Shown piece by piece: positions 5,989 to 13,107 of a stretch of 13,142 nt of DNA; position 1 is the first letter of the stretch, and each line of letters begins with the position of its first letter. The stretch comes from SAT2750 sp964476375 (GTDB taxonomy: Bacteria; Planctomycetota; Planctomycetia; Pirellulales; Pirellulaceae), in contig CAYYZW010000163.1 of NCBI GenBank assembly GCA_964476375.1, positions 1 through 13,142 on the forward strand, in the 5' to 3' direction. The position numbers were made by a program, and so were the translations under genes. Under the pieces are notes generated by a model. It saw nothing but the letters and a program-made list of their open reading frames with translations. It made no database searches and was not told the DNA's origin.

Positions 5989-7272
5989 ATGTCCTCGAAC
6001 ATGAAGCAGGTTTTACGTTATCATCATCTCCCGGCGGTTATTGCATCCGCCCTATTCATGTCCGGGTGTTCGGGTTTCCCGGGTACTGGGCCGGAGAGAC
6101 CCGCGGCAGGCTATGGTCTTGTTTCGCCCCCCGTGGTAGCGAGAGAGGGCGTGGATTCCACCGTCCGACCCGTGGCTCATGAGGAAGAGAAGAAAGACTG
6201 GTTGTCCCATCTGAGTTCTGCCGTGGAGTCGATGACCGATCCCAGCGAGGACCGTCAGCTGGCCCGTCGGCTGATTAGCGAGGCGGAGCAGCGTTACAAC
6301 CGCGCCGCCGGGCTCCGGCGTGATGCCGTCTCCCGGGAACAGCTTCAGCAGGCAGGGGAACTCTATCTTGAAGCCGCGGGGCTTTACGAGAAGGCGGCAG
6401 AGAACTGGTCTGACTCCGCCCTCCAGGAAGATGCCCGCTACATGGCCGGGGAGTGCTATTTCTTTATCGATTATTACGACAAGGCCAACGAGAACTATGA
6501 GAAAATGCTGGAGGATTATCCCAACTCCAGGTACATGGATGTCGTCCAGCAGCGGCGTTTTTCGATCGCGGACTTCTGGTTGAAAGACGCGGAAAAGAAC
6601 CCCCGCCCGTTCCTTTTCTTTAACTTTACCGACGAGTCGTTTCCACTTCGTGATAATCTCGAAGAGGCGATCCGGGTTTTCGACAAGATCCGACTGCAGG
6701 ATCCCGCCGGGAAGATCGCCGATGATGCCACCATGATTGCGGCCCTGGCCCTGATAAAAAAAGAGGAACATGAACGGGCAGATACGTTCCTGACCGATCT
6801 TCGCAGGACCTTTGCAGGGAGTGAGCATCAGTTCATGGCTCATTACCTGGGAATTCATACCAAGCTGCGTAGTTACCAGGGGGCCTGGTACTCGGGCATC
6901 GTGCTGGATGAAGCGGAAAAGCTGGTTCAGCGAGTTCGCCGGCAGTTTCCCATGAAAGAAAAAGAATACAGCCAGGAAATCAACCGCATGCATGCCGAGA
7001 TTCGCTTCCGGCAGGCGGAACGGGAATGGGCGATGGCACAGTTCTATGATCGCCGTAACGAGATTGGTGCGGCCCGGATCTATTACACGGCGGTCCTCCA
7101 TGGATATCCTGATACCCCCTTTGCCGAGCGGGCAATTGGCCGTTTGAAGGAAGTGGAGAATATGCCTGCCAAGCCACCCCAGTACCTGACCTGGCTTGTC
7201 AACCTGTTTCCCGTGGAAGAACCGGCTCGTCCCCTGCTCAATAACAATGATGCAGTAAGCTATGAACCCTGA
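5989..7272 (+). CDS. BamD/YfiO-like TPR lipoprotein
   Basis: This is a predicted outer-membrane-anchored TPR lipoprotein related to BamD (YfiO), the TPR subunit of the beta-barrel assembly machine. The N-terminus is a lipoprotein signal with a hydrophobic core and FMSGC, giving a lipidated Cys27. The Met at -3 is slightly off the usual Leu. TPR-like repeats run from about residue 120 (LYLEAAGLYEKAAENW, then YYDKANENYEKMLEDYPNS, a classic A/Y/P pattern), again near 225-275, and at the C-terminus (ARIYYTAVLHGYPDTPFAERA). At 427 aa it is much longer than E. coli BamD (about 245), so a generic TPR lipoprotein is possible. AGAGGA lies 5 nt before the ATG at 5989; M5 at 6001 is an alternative start. 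It overlaps the next lipoprotein gene by 11 bp, which supports a shared envelope role. Confidence 0.75.
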   Translation: MSSNMKQVLRYHHLPAVIASALFMSGCSGFPGTGPERPAAGYGLVSPPVVAREGVDSTVRPVAHEEEKKDWLSHLSSAVESMTDPSEDRQLARRLISEAEQRYNRAAGLRRDAVSREQLQQAGELYLEAAGLYEKAAENWSDSALQEDARYMAGECYFFIDYYDKANENYEKMLEDYPNSRYMDVVQQRRFSIADFWLKDAEKNPRPFLFFNFTDESFPLRDNLEEAIRVFDKIRLQDPAGKIADDATMIAALALIKKEEHERADTFLTDLRRTFAGSEHQFMAHYLGIHTKLRSYQGAWYSGIVLDEAEKLVQRVRRQFPMKEKEYSQEINRMHAEIRFRQAEREWAMAQFYDRRNEIGAARIYYTAVLHGYPDTPFAERAIGRLKEVENMPAKPPQYLTWLVNLFPVEEPARPLLNNNDAVSYEP

Positions 7273-7816
7273 CCTCTCCATACCGATCTGCCGTCTCGTC
7301 CGCTTCCCGGGACTGCTGCTTGGGCTGGTCGCTATCTCTGGTTGTGCCGGGTACCAGCTGGGTGCTGATTCCCTCTACCGGCCGGATGTGAAGACCGTCC
7401 ATGTGCCGATTTTCCAGTCCGACAGCTACCGGCGGGGGCTGGGAGAACAGCTTACGGAGGCGGTCGTCAAGCAAATCGAATCGCGGACTCCCTACAAGGT
7501 GGTCTCCGCATCGGATGCGGATAGCCGGCTCAACGGTGCAATTGTCTACCAGCGGAAGCGGGTGCTGGCAGAAAATTCTTTTGATGAACCTCGTGACCTG
7601 GAGACAGAGATCGTGGTCGAAGTTTCCTGGATCGACCGCCAGGGCGACGCCCTGATGCAACGTGTTGTCGATCCAGCCGCAGCGGTCGTTCCGATCCGTA
7701 TCGGGCAGGCTGTCAATTTTGTTCCCGAGTCGGGACAGTCGCTGGCGACGGCCCACCAGGAGGCGATCCAGAAGCTGGCTCGACAGATTGTCGACCAGAT
7801 GGAACTTCGCTGGTAA
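7262..7816 (+). CDS. lptE: LptE-like LPS-assembly lipoprotein
   Basis: This is a 184-aa predicted lipoprotein. The signal peptide has a hydrophobic stretch (LLLGLVAIS) and lipobox ISGC, with lipidated Cys28, followed by AGYQLG, the CGY start typical of LptE/RlpB. LptE plugs the LptD barrel that inserts lipopolysaccharide into the outer leaflet. The mature part has the expected pattern: a short beta start (VKTVHVPIFQ), a helix (LGEQLTEAVVKQIES), beta strands with an R-rich segment, and a long C-terminal helix (HQEAIQKLARQIVDQME). It overlaps the preceding lipoprotein gene by 11 bp (ATG at 7262, TGA at 7270-7272). No lptD lies in the window. The family call is by pattern and is good but not certain; the biochemical partner in this organism is unknown. 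Confidence 0.78.
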   Translation: MNPDLSIPICRLVRFPGLLLGLVAISGCAGYQLGADSLYRPDVKTVHVPIFQSDSYRRGLGEQLTEAVVKQIESRTPYKVVSASDADSRLNGAIVYQRKRVLAENSFDEPRDLETEIVVEVSWIDRQGDALMQRVVDPAAAVVPIRIGQAVNFVPESGQSLATAHQEAIQKLARQIVDQMELRW

Positions 7817-7857
7817 GCACGTTTTCGTTACCGGCATGGCGTGATAAGCTGCACGGC

Positions 7858-8712
7858 ATGCGTGCTTCTCCCATCCTCCGCTGGCAATTACGGTCTCGCC
7901 TCCTCGATTTCAGCGGGCTGCCCTGCCTGATGGGGATCATCAATGTAACCCCGGATAGTTTTTCTGATGGGGGAGAGTACCTCGATCCCCGCCAGGCGGT
8001 CGAACAGGGGCTGCGGCTGGCTGAAGCGGGGGCCGGAATCCTGGACGTGGGAGGGGAAAGTACCCGGCCCGGATCTCACCCGGTGGAACTTTCCGAGGAA
8101 ATCGACCGGGTGATGCCGGTGGTCGAGCAGCTCTGTGGGCAACTGGATATTCCCGTCTCGATCGACACCTCCAAGGCAGAAGTTGCCCGCCAGGCCGTGG
8201 CGCTGGGCGCGGAGATCATCAATGACGTGACCGGCCTGGAGGGGGATGTGGAGATGATAGATGTTGCCAGGCAGAGCGGAGCGGGAATCTGTGCCATGCA
8301 CATGCAGGGAAATCCGCTCCGCATGCAGCTCGATCCGCATTATCACGATGTCGTGGCCGATATTACCGCTTACCTGGCAGGCAGGCGCGATGCTCTTCTG
8401 GCGGCCGGAATCGAGCGGACTCGCATATGCCTTGACCCGGGAATCGGGTTTGGCAAGACGCACGAGCATAATCTGGAGCTGATACGCCATTGCGGAGAAT
8501 TCCACCAGCTTGGGTGCCCACTGCTGGTCGGCCATTCCCGCAAGGGTTTTATTGGAAAGATCCTGGGGGACAAGGATCTGGACCGGACGGCGGGGACTGT
8601 CGGCGTCGCACTCTGGCTGGCCCAGAGGGGTATCCAGGTCATTCGTGTCCACGACGTGGATGCAGTGCAGCAGGCGCTGCTCCTGTTCGCTGCCAGCGGG
8701 GGTCTGGATTGA
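7858..8712 (+). CDS. folP: Dihydropteroate synthase
   Basis: This TIM-barrel enzyme condenses p-aminobenzoate with the pterin diphosphate to make dihydropteroate in folate synthesis, and is the sulfonamide target. At 284 aa it is full length. Conserved elements in order are MGIINVTPDSFSDGG from residue 25 (metal-binding N29), GGESTRPG at 65-72, SIDTSK at 101-106, DPGIGFGKT at 193-201, GHSRKGFIG from 225 and RVHDV at 263-267. All expected active-site residues (D103, D193, K229, R263, H265) are present. The ATG at 7858 gives a 24-residue leader before the first block and lacks a clear Shine-Dalgarno sequence; no other in-frame start nearby looks better. The 41-bp gap to the lptE-like gene has no terminator, so read-through from upstream is likely. 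A hairpin follows the stop. Confidence 0.96.
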   Translation: MRASPILRWQLRSRLLDFSGLPCLMGIINVTPDSFSDGGEYLDPRQAVEQGLRLAEAGAGILDVGGESTRPGSHPVELSEEIDRVMPVVEQLCGQLDIPVSIDTSKAEVARQAVALGAEIINDVTGLEGDVEMIDVARQSGAGICAMHMQGNPLRMQLDPHYHDVVADITAYLAGRRDALLAAGIERTRICLDPGIGFGKTHEHNLELIRHCGEFHQLGCPLLVGHSRKGFIGKILGDKDLDRTAGTVGVALWLAQRGIQVIRVHDVDAVQQALLLFAASGGLD

Positions 8713-8713
8713 C

Positions 8714-8734
8714 CCGGCGGAACCTTCCCGCCGG
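8714..8734 (+). terminator. Possible terminator after folP
   Basis: CCGGCGG-AACCTTC-CCGCCGG is a perfect 7-bp GC stem with a 7-nt loop starting 2 nt after the folP stop. It is followed by a pyrimidine-rich but interrupted stretch (TGTCCTTTCTTCT) rather than a clean T-run. It marks the probable end of the upstream transcription unit, being followed at once by a promoter candidate for proA. Confidence 0.5.
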
Positions 8735-8757
8735 AGCCCCTGTCCTTTCTTCTGACA

Positions 8758-8786
8758 TTGACCCAGCCGGGCGTTTGCAAGATACT
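8758..8786 (+). promoter_or_regulatory. Sigma70-like promoter for proA
   Basis: TTGACC (8758-8763, five of six consensus positions) and GATACT (8781-8786, four of six) are separated by exactly 17 bp. Transcription would start near 8793, leaving about 54 nt of leader to the ATG at 8847. It is the best two-box promoter in the window and follows directly after the folP hairpin. Confidence 0.5.
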
Positions 8787-8846
8787 TCGCCGCCGGTCAA
8801 TATGGAAAAAAGAGTATTCTTTCAACGTGCCGGGACAGGGACCTGT

Positions 8847-10118
8847 ATGTCGACCGTGGAACACAACCTGGAGCAGTACTGCCAGCATCTGGCAGCTGCG
8901 GCGCGGACCGCCTCGGTCCAGCTCCAGCAGATCCCGGCCGAGGTTCGGAATAACTGGCTGACGGAATCCGCTCGCCAGCTTCGTGACCGTTCGACTGGAA
9001 TCATGCAGGCGAACGCGGAGGATATTGCCCTGGCCCCGGAATTTGGGCTTACCGATGCCCAGGTCGACCGCCTGCGACTGGATGTCGACCGGATCGATGG
9101 TATTGCCGCTGCCATGGAAGCGATTGCCGAGCTGCCCGATCCGGTTGGGGAGGTCATCGAAAGCAGCCGGAGGCCGAACGGGCTGGAAATCTCACGGATC
9201 CGTGTCCCGCTTGGAGTTGTTTTTTTCATTTATGAGTCCCGCCCCAACGTGACAGCGGATGCCGCTGCGATCTGCGTCAAGAGTGGTAATGCGGTTATCC
9301 TGCGGGGTGGCAAGGAAGCAGCCCACTCCAGCAGGGCCATCGTGGATGTCCTCTCAAGCGTGGCGACCACCCTGGGAATGCCGGCCGATGCCGTTCAGCT
9401 GGTGGGGACCAGTGACCGGGATGCCGTGGGCTATTTCCTCCGGCTGAATGAACTTATTGATGTCGCTATTCCACGCGGGGGGGAGGGCCTGATTCGTCGC
9501 GTTGCAGAGGAGGCGACCATGCCGGTGATCAAGCACTTTACAGGAAACTGCCATGTCTATGTCGACCAGGCTGCCGACCTGGAGATGGCCGAGTCGATCA
9601 CGGTGAATTCCAAGTGCCAGAGACTGGGAGTCTGCAATGCCTGTGAATCGCTGCTGGTCCACGAGGCGGTTGCCGATACCTTCCTGCCGCGGATCGGAAC
9701 AGCTCTCCAGCAGCAGGGGATTGAAGTCCGTGGTGATGAGCGGACCTGCCAGCTACTCCCCGGGGCGGTTGCTGCCGGGGAGGACGATTATTTTACCGAG
9801 TACCTGGGGCCGATCATCGCCGTCCGTGTTGTCGATTCACTCGACGCCGCGATCGTGCATATCAATCATTACGGATCGCACCATACCGATGCGATTGTCA
9901 GTGGAGATGCGTCGGTGACGGCGGAATTCCTGTCCCGCGTGGATAGTTCAGCAGTGATGGCCAATGCCAGTACACGATTTAATGATGGTGGTGAGTTTGG
10001 ACTGGGAGCGGAGATCGGTATTAGTACGGACAAGTTTCACGCGCGCGGGCCGTGCGGATTGAAAGAACTGACGACCTACAAGTACACCTGTGTGGGAGAT
10101 GGGCAGATCCGTGGTTAA
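8847..10118 (+). CDS. proA: Gamma-glutamyl phosphate reductase
   Basis: ProA reduces gamma-glutamyl phosphate with NADPH to glutamate semialdehyde, the second step of proline synthesis, in the cytoplasm. From ATG 8847 the protein is 423 aa, close to the family norm of about 415-420. It has the aldehyde-dehydrogenase-like fold with IRVPLGVVFFIYESRPNVT, KSGNAVILRGGKEA, the nucleophile block LGVCNACESLLVH (catalytic C263) and the C-terminal FNDGGEFGLGAEIGISTDK and GPCGLKELTTYK. An in-frame ATG at 8802 would add 15 residues. The 8847 start is preferred because AGGG lies 6 nt upstream, the length fits, and the proposed promoter would leave 8802 only about 9 nt of leader. The open frame further upstream (from about 8490) runs antisense-free through folP and is a shadow. 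proB is not in the window. Confidence 0.95.
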   Translation: MSTVEHNLEQYCQHLAAAARTASVQLQQIPAEVRNNWLTESARQLRDRSTGIMQANAEDIALAPEFGLTDAQVDRLRLDVDRIDGIAAAMEAIAELPDPVGEVIESSRRPNGLEISRIRVPLGVVFFIYESRPNVTADAAAICVKSGNAVILRGGKEAAHSSRAIVDVLSSVATTLGMPADAVQLVGTSDRDAVGYFLRLNELIDVAIPRGGEGLIRRVAEEATMPVIKHFTGNCHVYVDQAADLEMAESITVNSKCQRLGVCNACESLLVHEAVADTFLPRIGTALQQQGIEVRGDERTCQLLPGAVAAGEDDYFTEYLGPIIAVRVVDSLDAAIVHINHYGSHHTDAIVSGDASVTAEFLSRVDSSAVMANASTRFNDGGEFGLGAEIGISTDKFHARGPCGLKELTTYKYTCVGDGQIRG

Positions 10119-10154
10119 TCCACTGGCCATGATCGGCAGAACAGGGGGTCATCC

Positions 10155-10163
10155 AGGGAAGGA
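10155..10163 (+). promoter_or_regulatory. Ribosome binding site of the FliM-like gene
   Basis: AGGGAAGGA at 10155-10163 precedes two in-frame ATGs. It is 4 nt (via AGGG) from the first at 10163 and 8 nt (via AAGGA) from the second at 10172. The second spacing is closer to ideal, so M4 may be the true start. Confidence 0.4.
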
Positions 10164-11056
10164 TGAGAAACATGGAAGAACAGGACAGGACAGAGAGGCC
10201 GCTGCTGGAGTCCCTGCTCCGGATGCATGATCAGCTGCGGCTGCCGCTGGAGCGGGCACTTGCCGAATTGCTGCACTGTGATCCCCAGGTCTCACTGGCC
10301 TCGGTCGATCGGCGACGGTTTTCCGAGAGTCTGATCCATGCCAGCAAGCCCTCCTGCCGGCTGCGACTGGAGGTTCCAGGAGCGCACCAAGGATGGATGG
10401 TGGACCTGGGCCCGTGCCTCGTGCTTCCGATCGCCCATCGCCTTCTCGGCGGACATGCCAGCCTGCCCTTGAAACCGGATCGGCCATTCACCGAACTGGA
10501 ACGACGATTGATGCGTTGTGTTGTCCGGCCCCTGGCAGTGGCGCTTGACCAGCAGTGGCAGGGGATCTTGCCTGGCCCCCTGCATTTGGCCGAGGAGACA
10601 CCCACCAGCGGCTGGCTGGAGGGTGAGGAGGAGGTCTTCCAGGTCGTTCTGGCAGTCTCCCTGGAGCAGCACCAGGGCTTCCTGACGCTCTGCATGCCGG
10701 CCCGGATGATCGATGAGATGGCCGGGGCGATTGTGAGTGAGGATAAACCGTGTCCGTCCCCTGGCACGCACGACCAGGGCGAAGCGGCAGCGGCTGATCC
10801 CGTTTGCGTCAGTGTGCATTTGCCGGCCACCGAGATTGCCGGGCAGGACCTGGAAGGACTTCAGGTCGGGGAGATCATCACCACCGATATCGCGTCGGAT
10901 GTCCCGCTTGAAATGCAGCTGGACGGCAGGTCGCTGTACCAGTCGGAAGCGGGGATTGTCGACGGCCGGCTGGCCGTGCGGATCACCGGTTTGCTGGATT
11001 CGGGGGAGAGCATGGATCAGGCGGCCGAGAGCCCGCTGGAGGAGTTGGCCGATTAA
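10163..11056 (+). CDS. FliM/SpoA-family protein lacking CheY- and FliG-binding motifs
   Basis: This 297-aa protein resembles FliM of the flagellar motor switch. Residues about 25-190 match the FliM middle domain: LPLERALAELL, SVDRRRFSESL, WMVDLGPCLVLPIAHRLLGG at 78-97, then FTELERRLM and GFLTLCMPARMID. Residues about 214-278 form a SpoA (FliN-type) C-domain, with LEGLQVGEIITTD and LAVRITG. FliM proper is about 330 aa and begins with an LSQxEID-type CheY-binding peptide; this protein has none. The FliG-contacting GGxG loop reads GGHA at 96-99. An acidic, low-complexity linker (about 190-212) joins the domains. ATG 10163 is used; M4 at 10172 is an alternative. It lies 44 bp after proA with no terminator between, and no flagellar or secretion gene is nearby. 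It could be a diverged FliM, a SctQ-like secretion part, or something else. Confidence 0.7.
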   Translation: MRNMEEQDRTERPLLESLLRMHDQLRLPLERALAELLHCDPQVSLASVDRRRFSESLIHASKPSCRLRLEVPGAHQGWMVDLGPCLVLPIAHRLLGGHASLPLKPDRPFTELERRLMRCVVRPLAVALDQQWQGILPGPLHLAEETPTSGWLEGEEEVFQVVLAVSLEQHQGFLTLCMPARMIDEMAGAIVSEDKPCPSPGTHDQGEAAAADPVCVSVHLPATEIAGQDLEGLQVGEIITTDIASDVPLEMQLDGRSLYQSEAGIVDGRLAVRITGLLDSGESMDQAAESPLEELAD

Positions 11057-11065
11057 GGGGGCGTG

Positions 11066-12892
11066 CTACGTCTCCTGTGGTTCGACGTATTCACCAATTC
11101 CGCGTGCTTGAGCCACCAACGTGCCTTCCAGTGGTGGCAATGGTTCCTCGAGGACGCCGCGAGCAGCTCTCCAGATCATCAGACCCTCGACGACCATCCA
11201 GACCTGCAGGCAGAGCGCGCCGAGCCCGATCACGCCCAGCAGGATGTTTTTCTCGGTTGCCACCAGCCAGCCGCTCTCGGCATCAAAAAGTTGCCAGCAT
11301 AGCGCCCAGGCCGGCATCACCAGCATCACCACCATGGGGATGAAGGCAAACCAGATGGGCATGTTTCGCCGCCAGAGATAGAAGACAATCACCATGAAAG
11401 CAAGTCCGGCCAACAGCTGGTTGGTAGCTCCAAAGAGAGGCCAGAGAATCAGGCCACCAGTCCCGGCAACACCACTGGGGCCGGGTACCATTGCCATCGC
11501 CGCGCCGATACCGACTGCAAACGCGGTCGCCGCGTATTTTCCCTGCAGCGGTTTGACCTTGAGTGTGACTGCCAGTTCCTGGACAACGTAACGCTGCAGC
11601 CGGGTGGCGGTGTCGAGTGTGGTGGCGGCAAAGCTGGCAACCAGCACGGCGATAATCCCGACGGCCAGTTTGATGGGGATCCCCAGTGCGTGGATGAAAT
11701 TTGCCCCGCCCTCGACAAAGGCACCCACTTTCTGGGAAAGCCCGAAAGTGCCCCATGATCCATCAGGCGAGTACTTGGTATGCCAGGCGGAAAGACCTGT
11801 CAGCGTTTTACCTTCCTGCTCGACGCCCATCCCCACGCCGGCACAGCAGGCCAGGATCACGATCACGGCCAGGGCACCCTCCAGGAGCATGGCACCGTAG
11901 CCGACATACTGGGCATCCATTTCCGAGGCAACCTGCTTGCTGGAGGTGCCACTGCTGACCAGGCAGTGGAATCCGCTGATCGCACCACAGGCAATGGTAA
12001 TAAAGAGAAACGGCCAGATCGGCGGTGCACCAGCCGGAGGTGTCTCGGCAATGTGCGGGGCGCTCCGGACCAGGTCGACCTGCCCGGTCAGGCCGGCAAC
12101 GAATAACCCGCCCACCAGCAGTGCCAGGGCCAGCAGCAGCTGATGGCTGTTGATGTAGTCGCGAGGCTGTAGCAATGTCCAGACAGGCAGGACGGAGGCA
12201 ATGAAACAGTAAGTCATCAGCAGGATCGTCCAGAGGACCACCGGGTTGGAGACCGGCAAAGTGATTTCCAGGTGATAGACGCCAACATAAATGGCCAGGT
12301 AGAGCAGGCCCAGTGCCAAAAGGGAGGGGGCCAGCAGCCCCCCCTTGCGGCGATAGACCCAGAAACCAATCGCCACCGCGATGGGGATCTCGATCCAGAC
12401 TGAAAGGACTGACTGTGGATATTTCGAGAATATTTTTGCAATCACCAGCCCGAAGATTGCCAGGACGACCGTCAGGGCTGCAAACAGGATCAGCAAGAAG
12501 AGCAGTTTTGCCCGCGGACTGATTAAACGACCCGCGACCTCTCCCACTGTCTGGCCGCGGTTCCGCATCGAGACGACAAGCGCCCCAAAATCATGGACCG
12601 CCCCGATAAATATCGAACCCAGGACCACCCAGAGGAGGGCAGGAAGCCAGCCCCAGAAGACGGCAATGGCAGGTCCCACGATCGGACCGGTACCGGCAAT
12701 GCTGGTGAAATGGTGGCCAAAGATGACTTCTTTCTTTGTCGGCACAAAATCGATATCGTCGCGCAGTTGCCGACTTGGAACAGCTGCAGCGGGATCCAGG
12801 CCAAAGATCTTGCCAGCCAGCCAGCGGCCGTAGGTGTGGTAGGCGACGATGAAACCGACGAACGAGGCGACGGCAACAAGCAGTGTAGTCAT
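11066..12892 (-). CDS. cstA: Carbon starvation protein CstA-family transporter
   Basis: This is a polytopic inner-membrane transporter of the CstA family, whose studied members (E. coli CstA, BtsT) import pyruvate and have been linked to peptide use in starvation. The 608-aa sequence has roughly 16 hydrophobic segments. Diagnostic blocks are the N-terminal VASFVGFIVAYHTYGRWLAG, FGHHFTSIAGTGPIVGPAIA at 58-77, AVHDFGAL, and GFHCLVSSGTSSKQ in the middle. It is shorter than the roughly 700-aa E. coli proteins and close to the shorter Gram-positive type, so the extra C-terminal part is absent. The ATG at 12892 (- strand) opens exactly at the family N-terminus; no clear Shine-Dalgarno sequence is seen. 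It is convergent with the FliM-like gene, with only 9 bp between the stops and no obvious terminator. The substrate in this organism is not predictable from sequence. Confidence 0.93.
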   Translation of the reverse strand: MTTLLVAVASFVGFIVAYHTYGRWLAGKIFGLDPAAAVPSRQLRDDIDFVPTKKEVIFGHHFTSIAGTGPIVGPAIAVFWGWLPALLWVVLGSIFIGAVHDFGALVVSMRNRGQTVGEVAGRLISPRAKLLFLLILFAALTVVLAIFGLVIAKIFSKYPQSVLSVWIEIPIAVAIGFWVYRRKGGLLAPSLLALGLLYLAIYVGVYHLEITLPVSNPVVLWTILLMTYCFIASVLPVWTLLQPRDYINSHQLLLALALLVGGLFVAGLTGQVDLVRSAPHIAETPPAGAPPIWPFLFITIACGAISGFHCLVSSGTSSKQVASEMDAQYVGYGAMLLEGALAVIVILACCAGVGMGVEQEGKTLTGLSAWHTKYSPDGSWGTFGLSQKVGAFVEGGANFIHALGIPIKLAVGIIAVLVASFAATTLDTATRLQRYVVQELAVTLKVKPLQGKYAATAFAVGIGAAMAMVPGPSGVAGTGGLILWPLFGATNQLLAGLAFMVIVFYLWRRNMPIWFAFIPMVVMLVMPAWALCWQLFDAESGWLVATEKNILLGVIGLGALCLQVWMVVEGLMIWRAARGVLEEPLPPLEGTLVAQARGIGEYVEPQET

Positions 12893-12942
12893 GACGTTAT
12901 GCCCGGCCGAGGCTCGGGAAATACCGACGGGTGAATCCTTCT

Positions 12943-12972
12943 TTTATACGAAACGACCTGGCGAAGTGACAG
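12943..12972 (-). promoter_or_regulatory. Possible cstA promoter
   Basis: On the - strand CTGTCA (12972-12967, four of six -35 positions) and TATAAA (12948-12943, five of six -10 positions) are separated by 18 bp. The predicted leader is about 44 nt, containing a small GC-rich hairpin (CCGA-GCC-TCGG). Position directly upstream of cstA supports it. Confidence 0.4.
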
Positions 12973-13005
12973 GCTAACAATCACCCGCAGGGAGCCCTGG
13001 CAGAG

Positions 13006-13033
13006 TGGACGAGGGCGTCGGGAGTCTTATAAT
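13006..13033 (+). promoter_or_regulatory. Possible promoter of the right-edge oxidoreductase gene
   Basis: TGGACG (13006-13011, four of six) and a perfect TATAAT (13028-13033) are spaced by 16 bp. The -10 box is followed by GGCCGC, nearly the same as the GGCTGC after the uppS -10 box. The leader to the GTG at 13108 would be about 67 nt. Confidence 0.45.
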
Positions 13034-13090
13034 GGCCGCTGAATTACGTGCGGGGGGAGGGTGGCCTGTCGCGCCTGCTCAGGATTTACG

Positions 13091-13097
13091 AGGGAGG
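13091..13097 (+). promoter_or_regulatory. Ribosome binding site of the right-edge gene
   Basis: AGGGAGG lies 10 nt before the first of two consecutive in-frame GTG codons (13108 and 13111) and supports a GTG start; no ATG is available before the Rossmann motif. Confidence 0.55.
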
Positions 13098-13107
13098 ATT
13101 TAGTCTC

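Larger units (their letters stand above)
12893..13107. other. Divergent cstA / oxidoreductase intergenic region
   Basis: This 215-bp region lies between two divergent genes. It has one promoter candidate for each direction, listed separately, and a small symmetric element CAGGGAGCCCTG at 12988-12999 between them. A direct repeat AGGATTTA occurs at 13081-13088 and 13095-13102, the second copy overlapping the ribosome binding site. No ORF or structural RNA is apparent. Confidence 0.5.

Noticed and set aside
6052..7281. A 409-codon open frame on the - strand opposite the TPR lipoprotein gene
   Set aside because: It lies wholly antisense to a well-supported gene, its translation has no recognisable domain and an odd composition, and long antisense frames are expected where GC-rich codon use keeps stops rare.
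8490..8846. Long upstream extension of the proA frame to about 542 residues
   Set aside because: The extra part overlaps folP in another frame and matches no ProA family sequence; the length, ribosome binding site and promoter favour the start at 8847.
11067..11089. TACGTC...GACGTA repeat as a shared terminator between the convergent genes
   Set aside because: It is a 6-bp stem with an 11-nt loop inside the cstA coding end and lacks a T-run on either strand.
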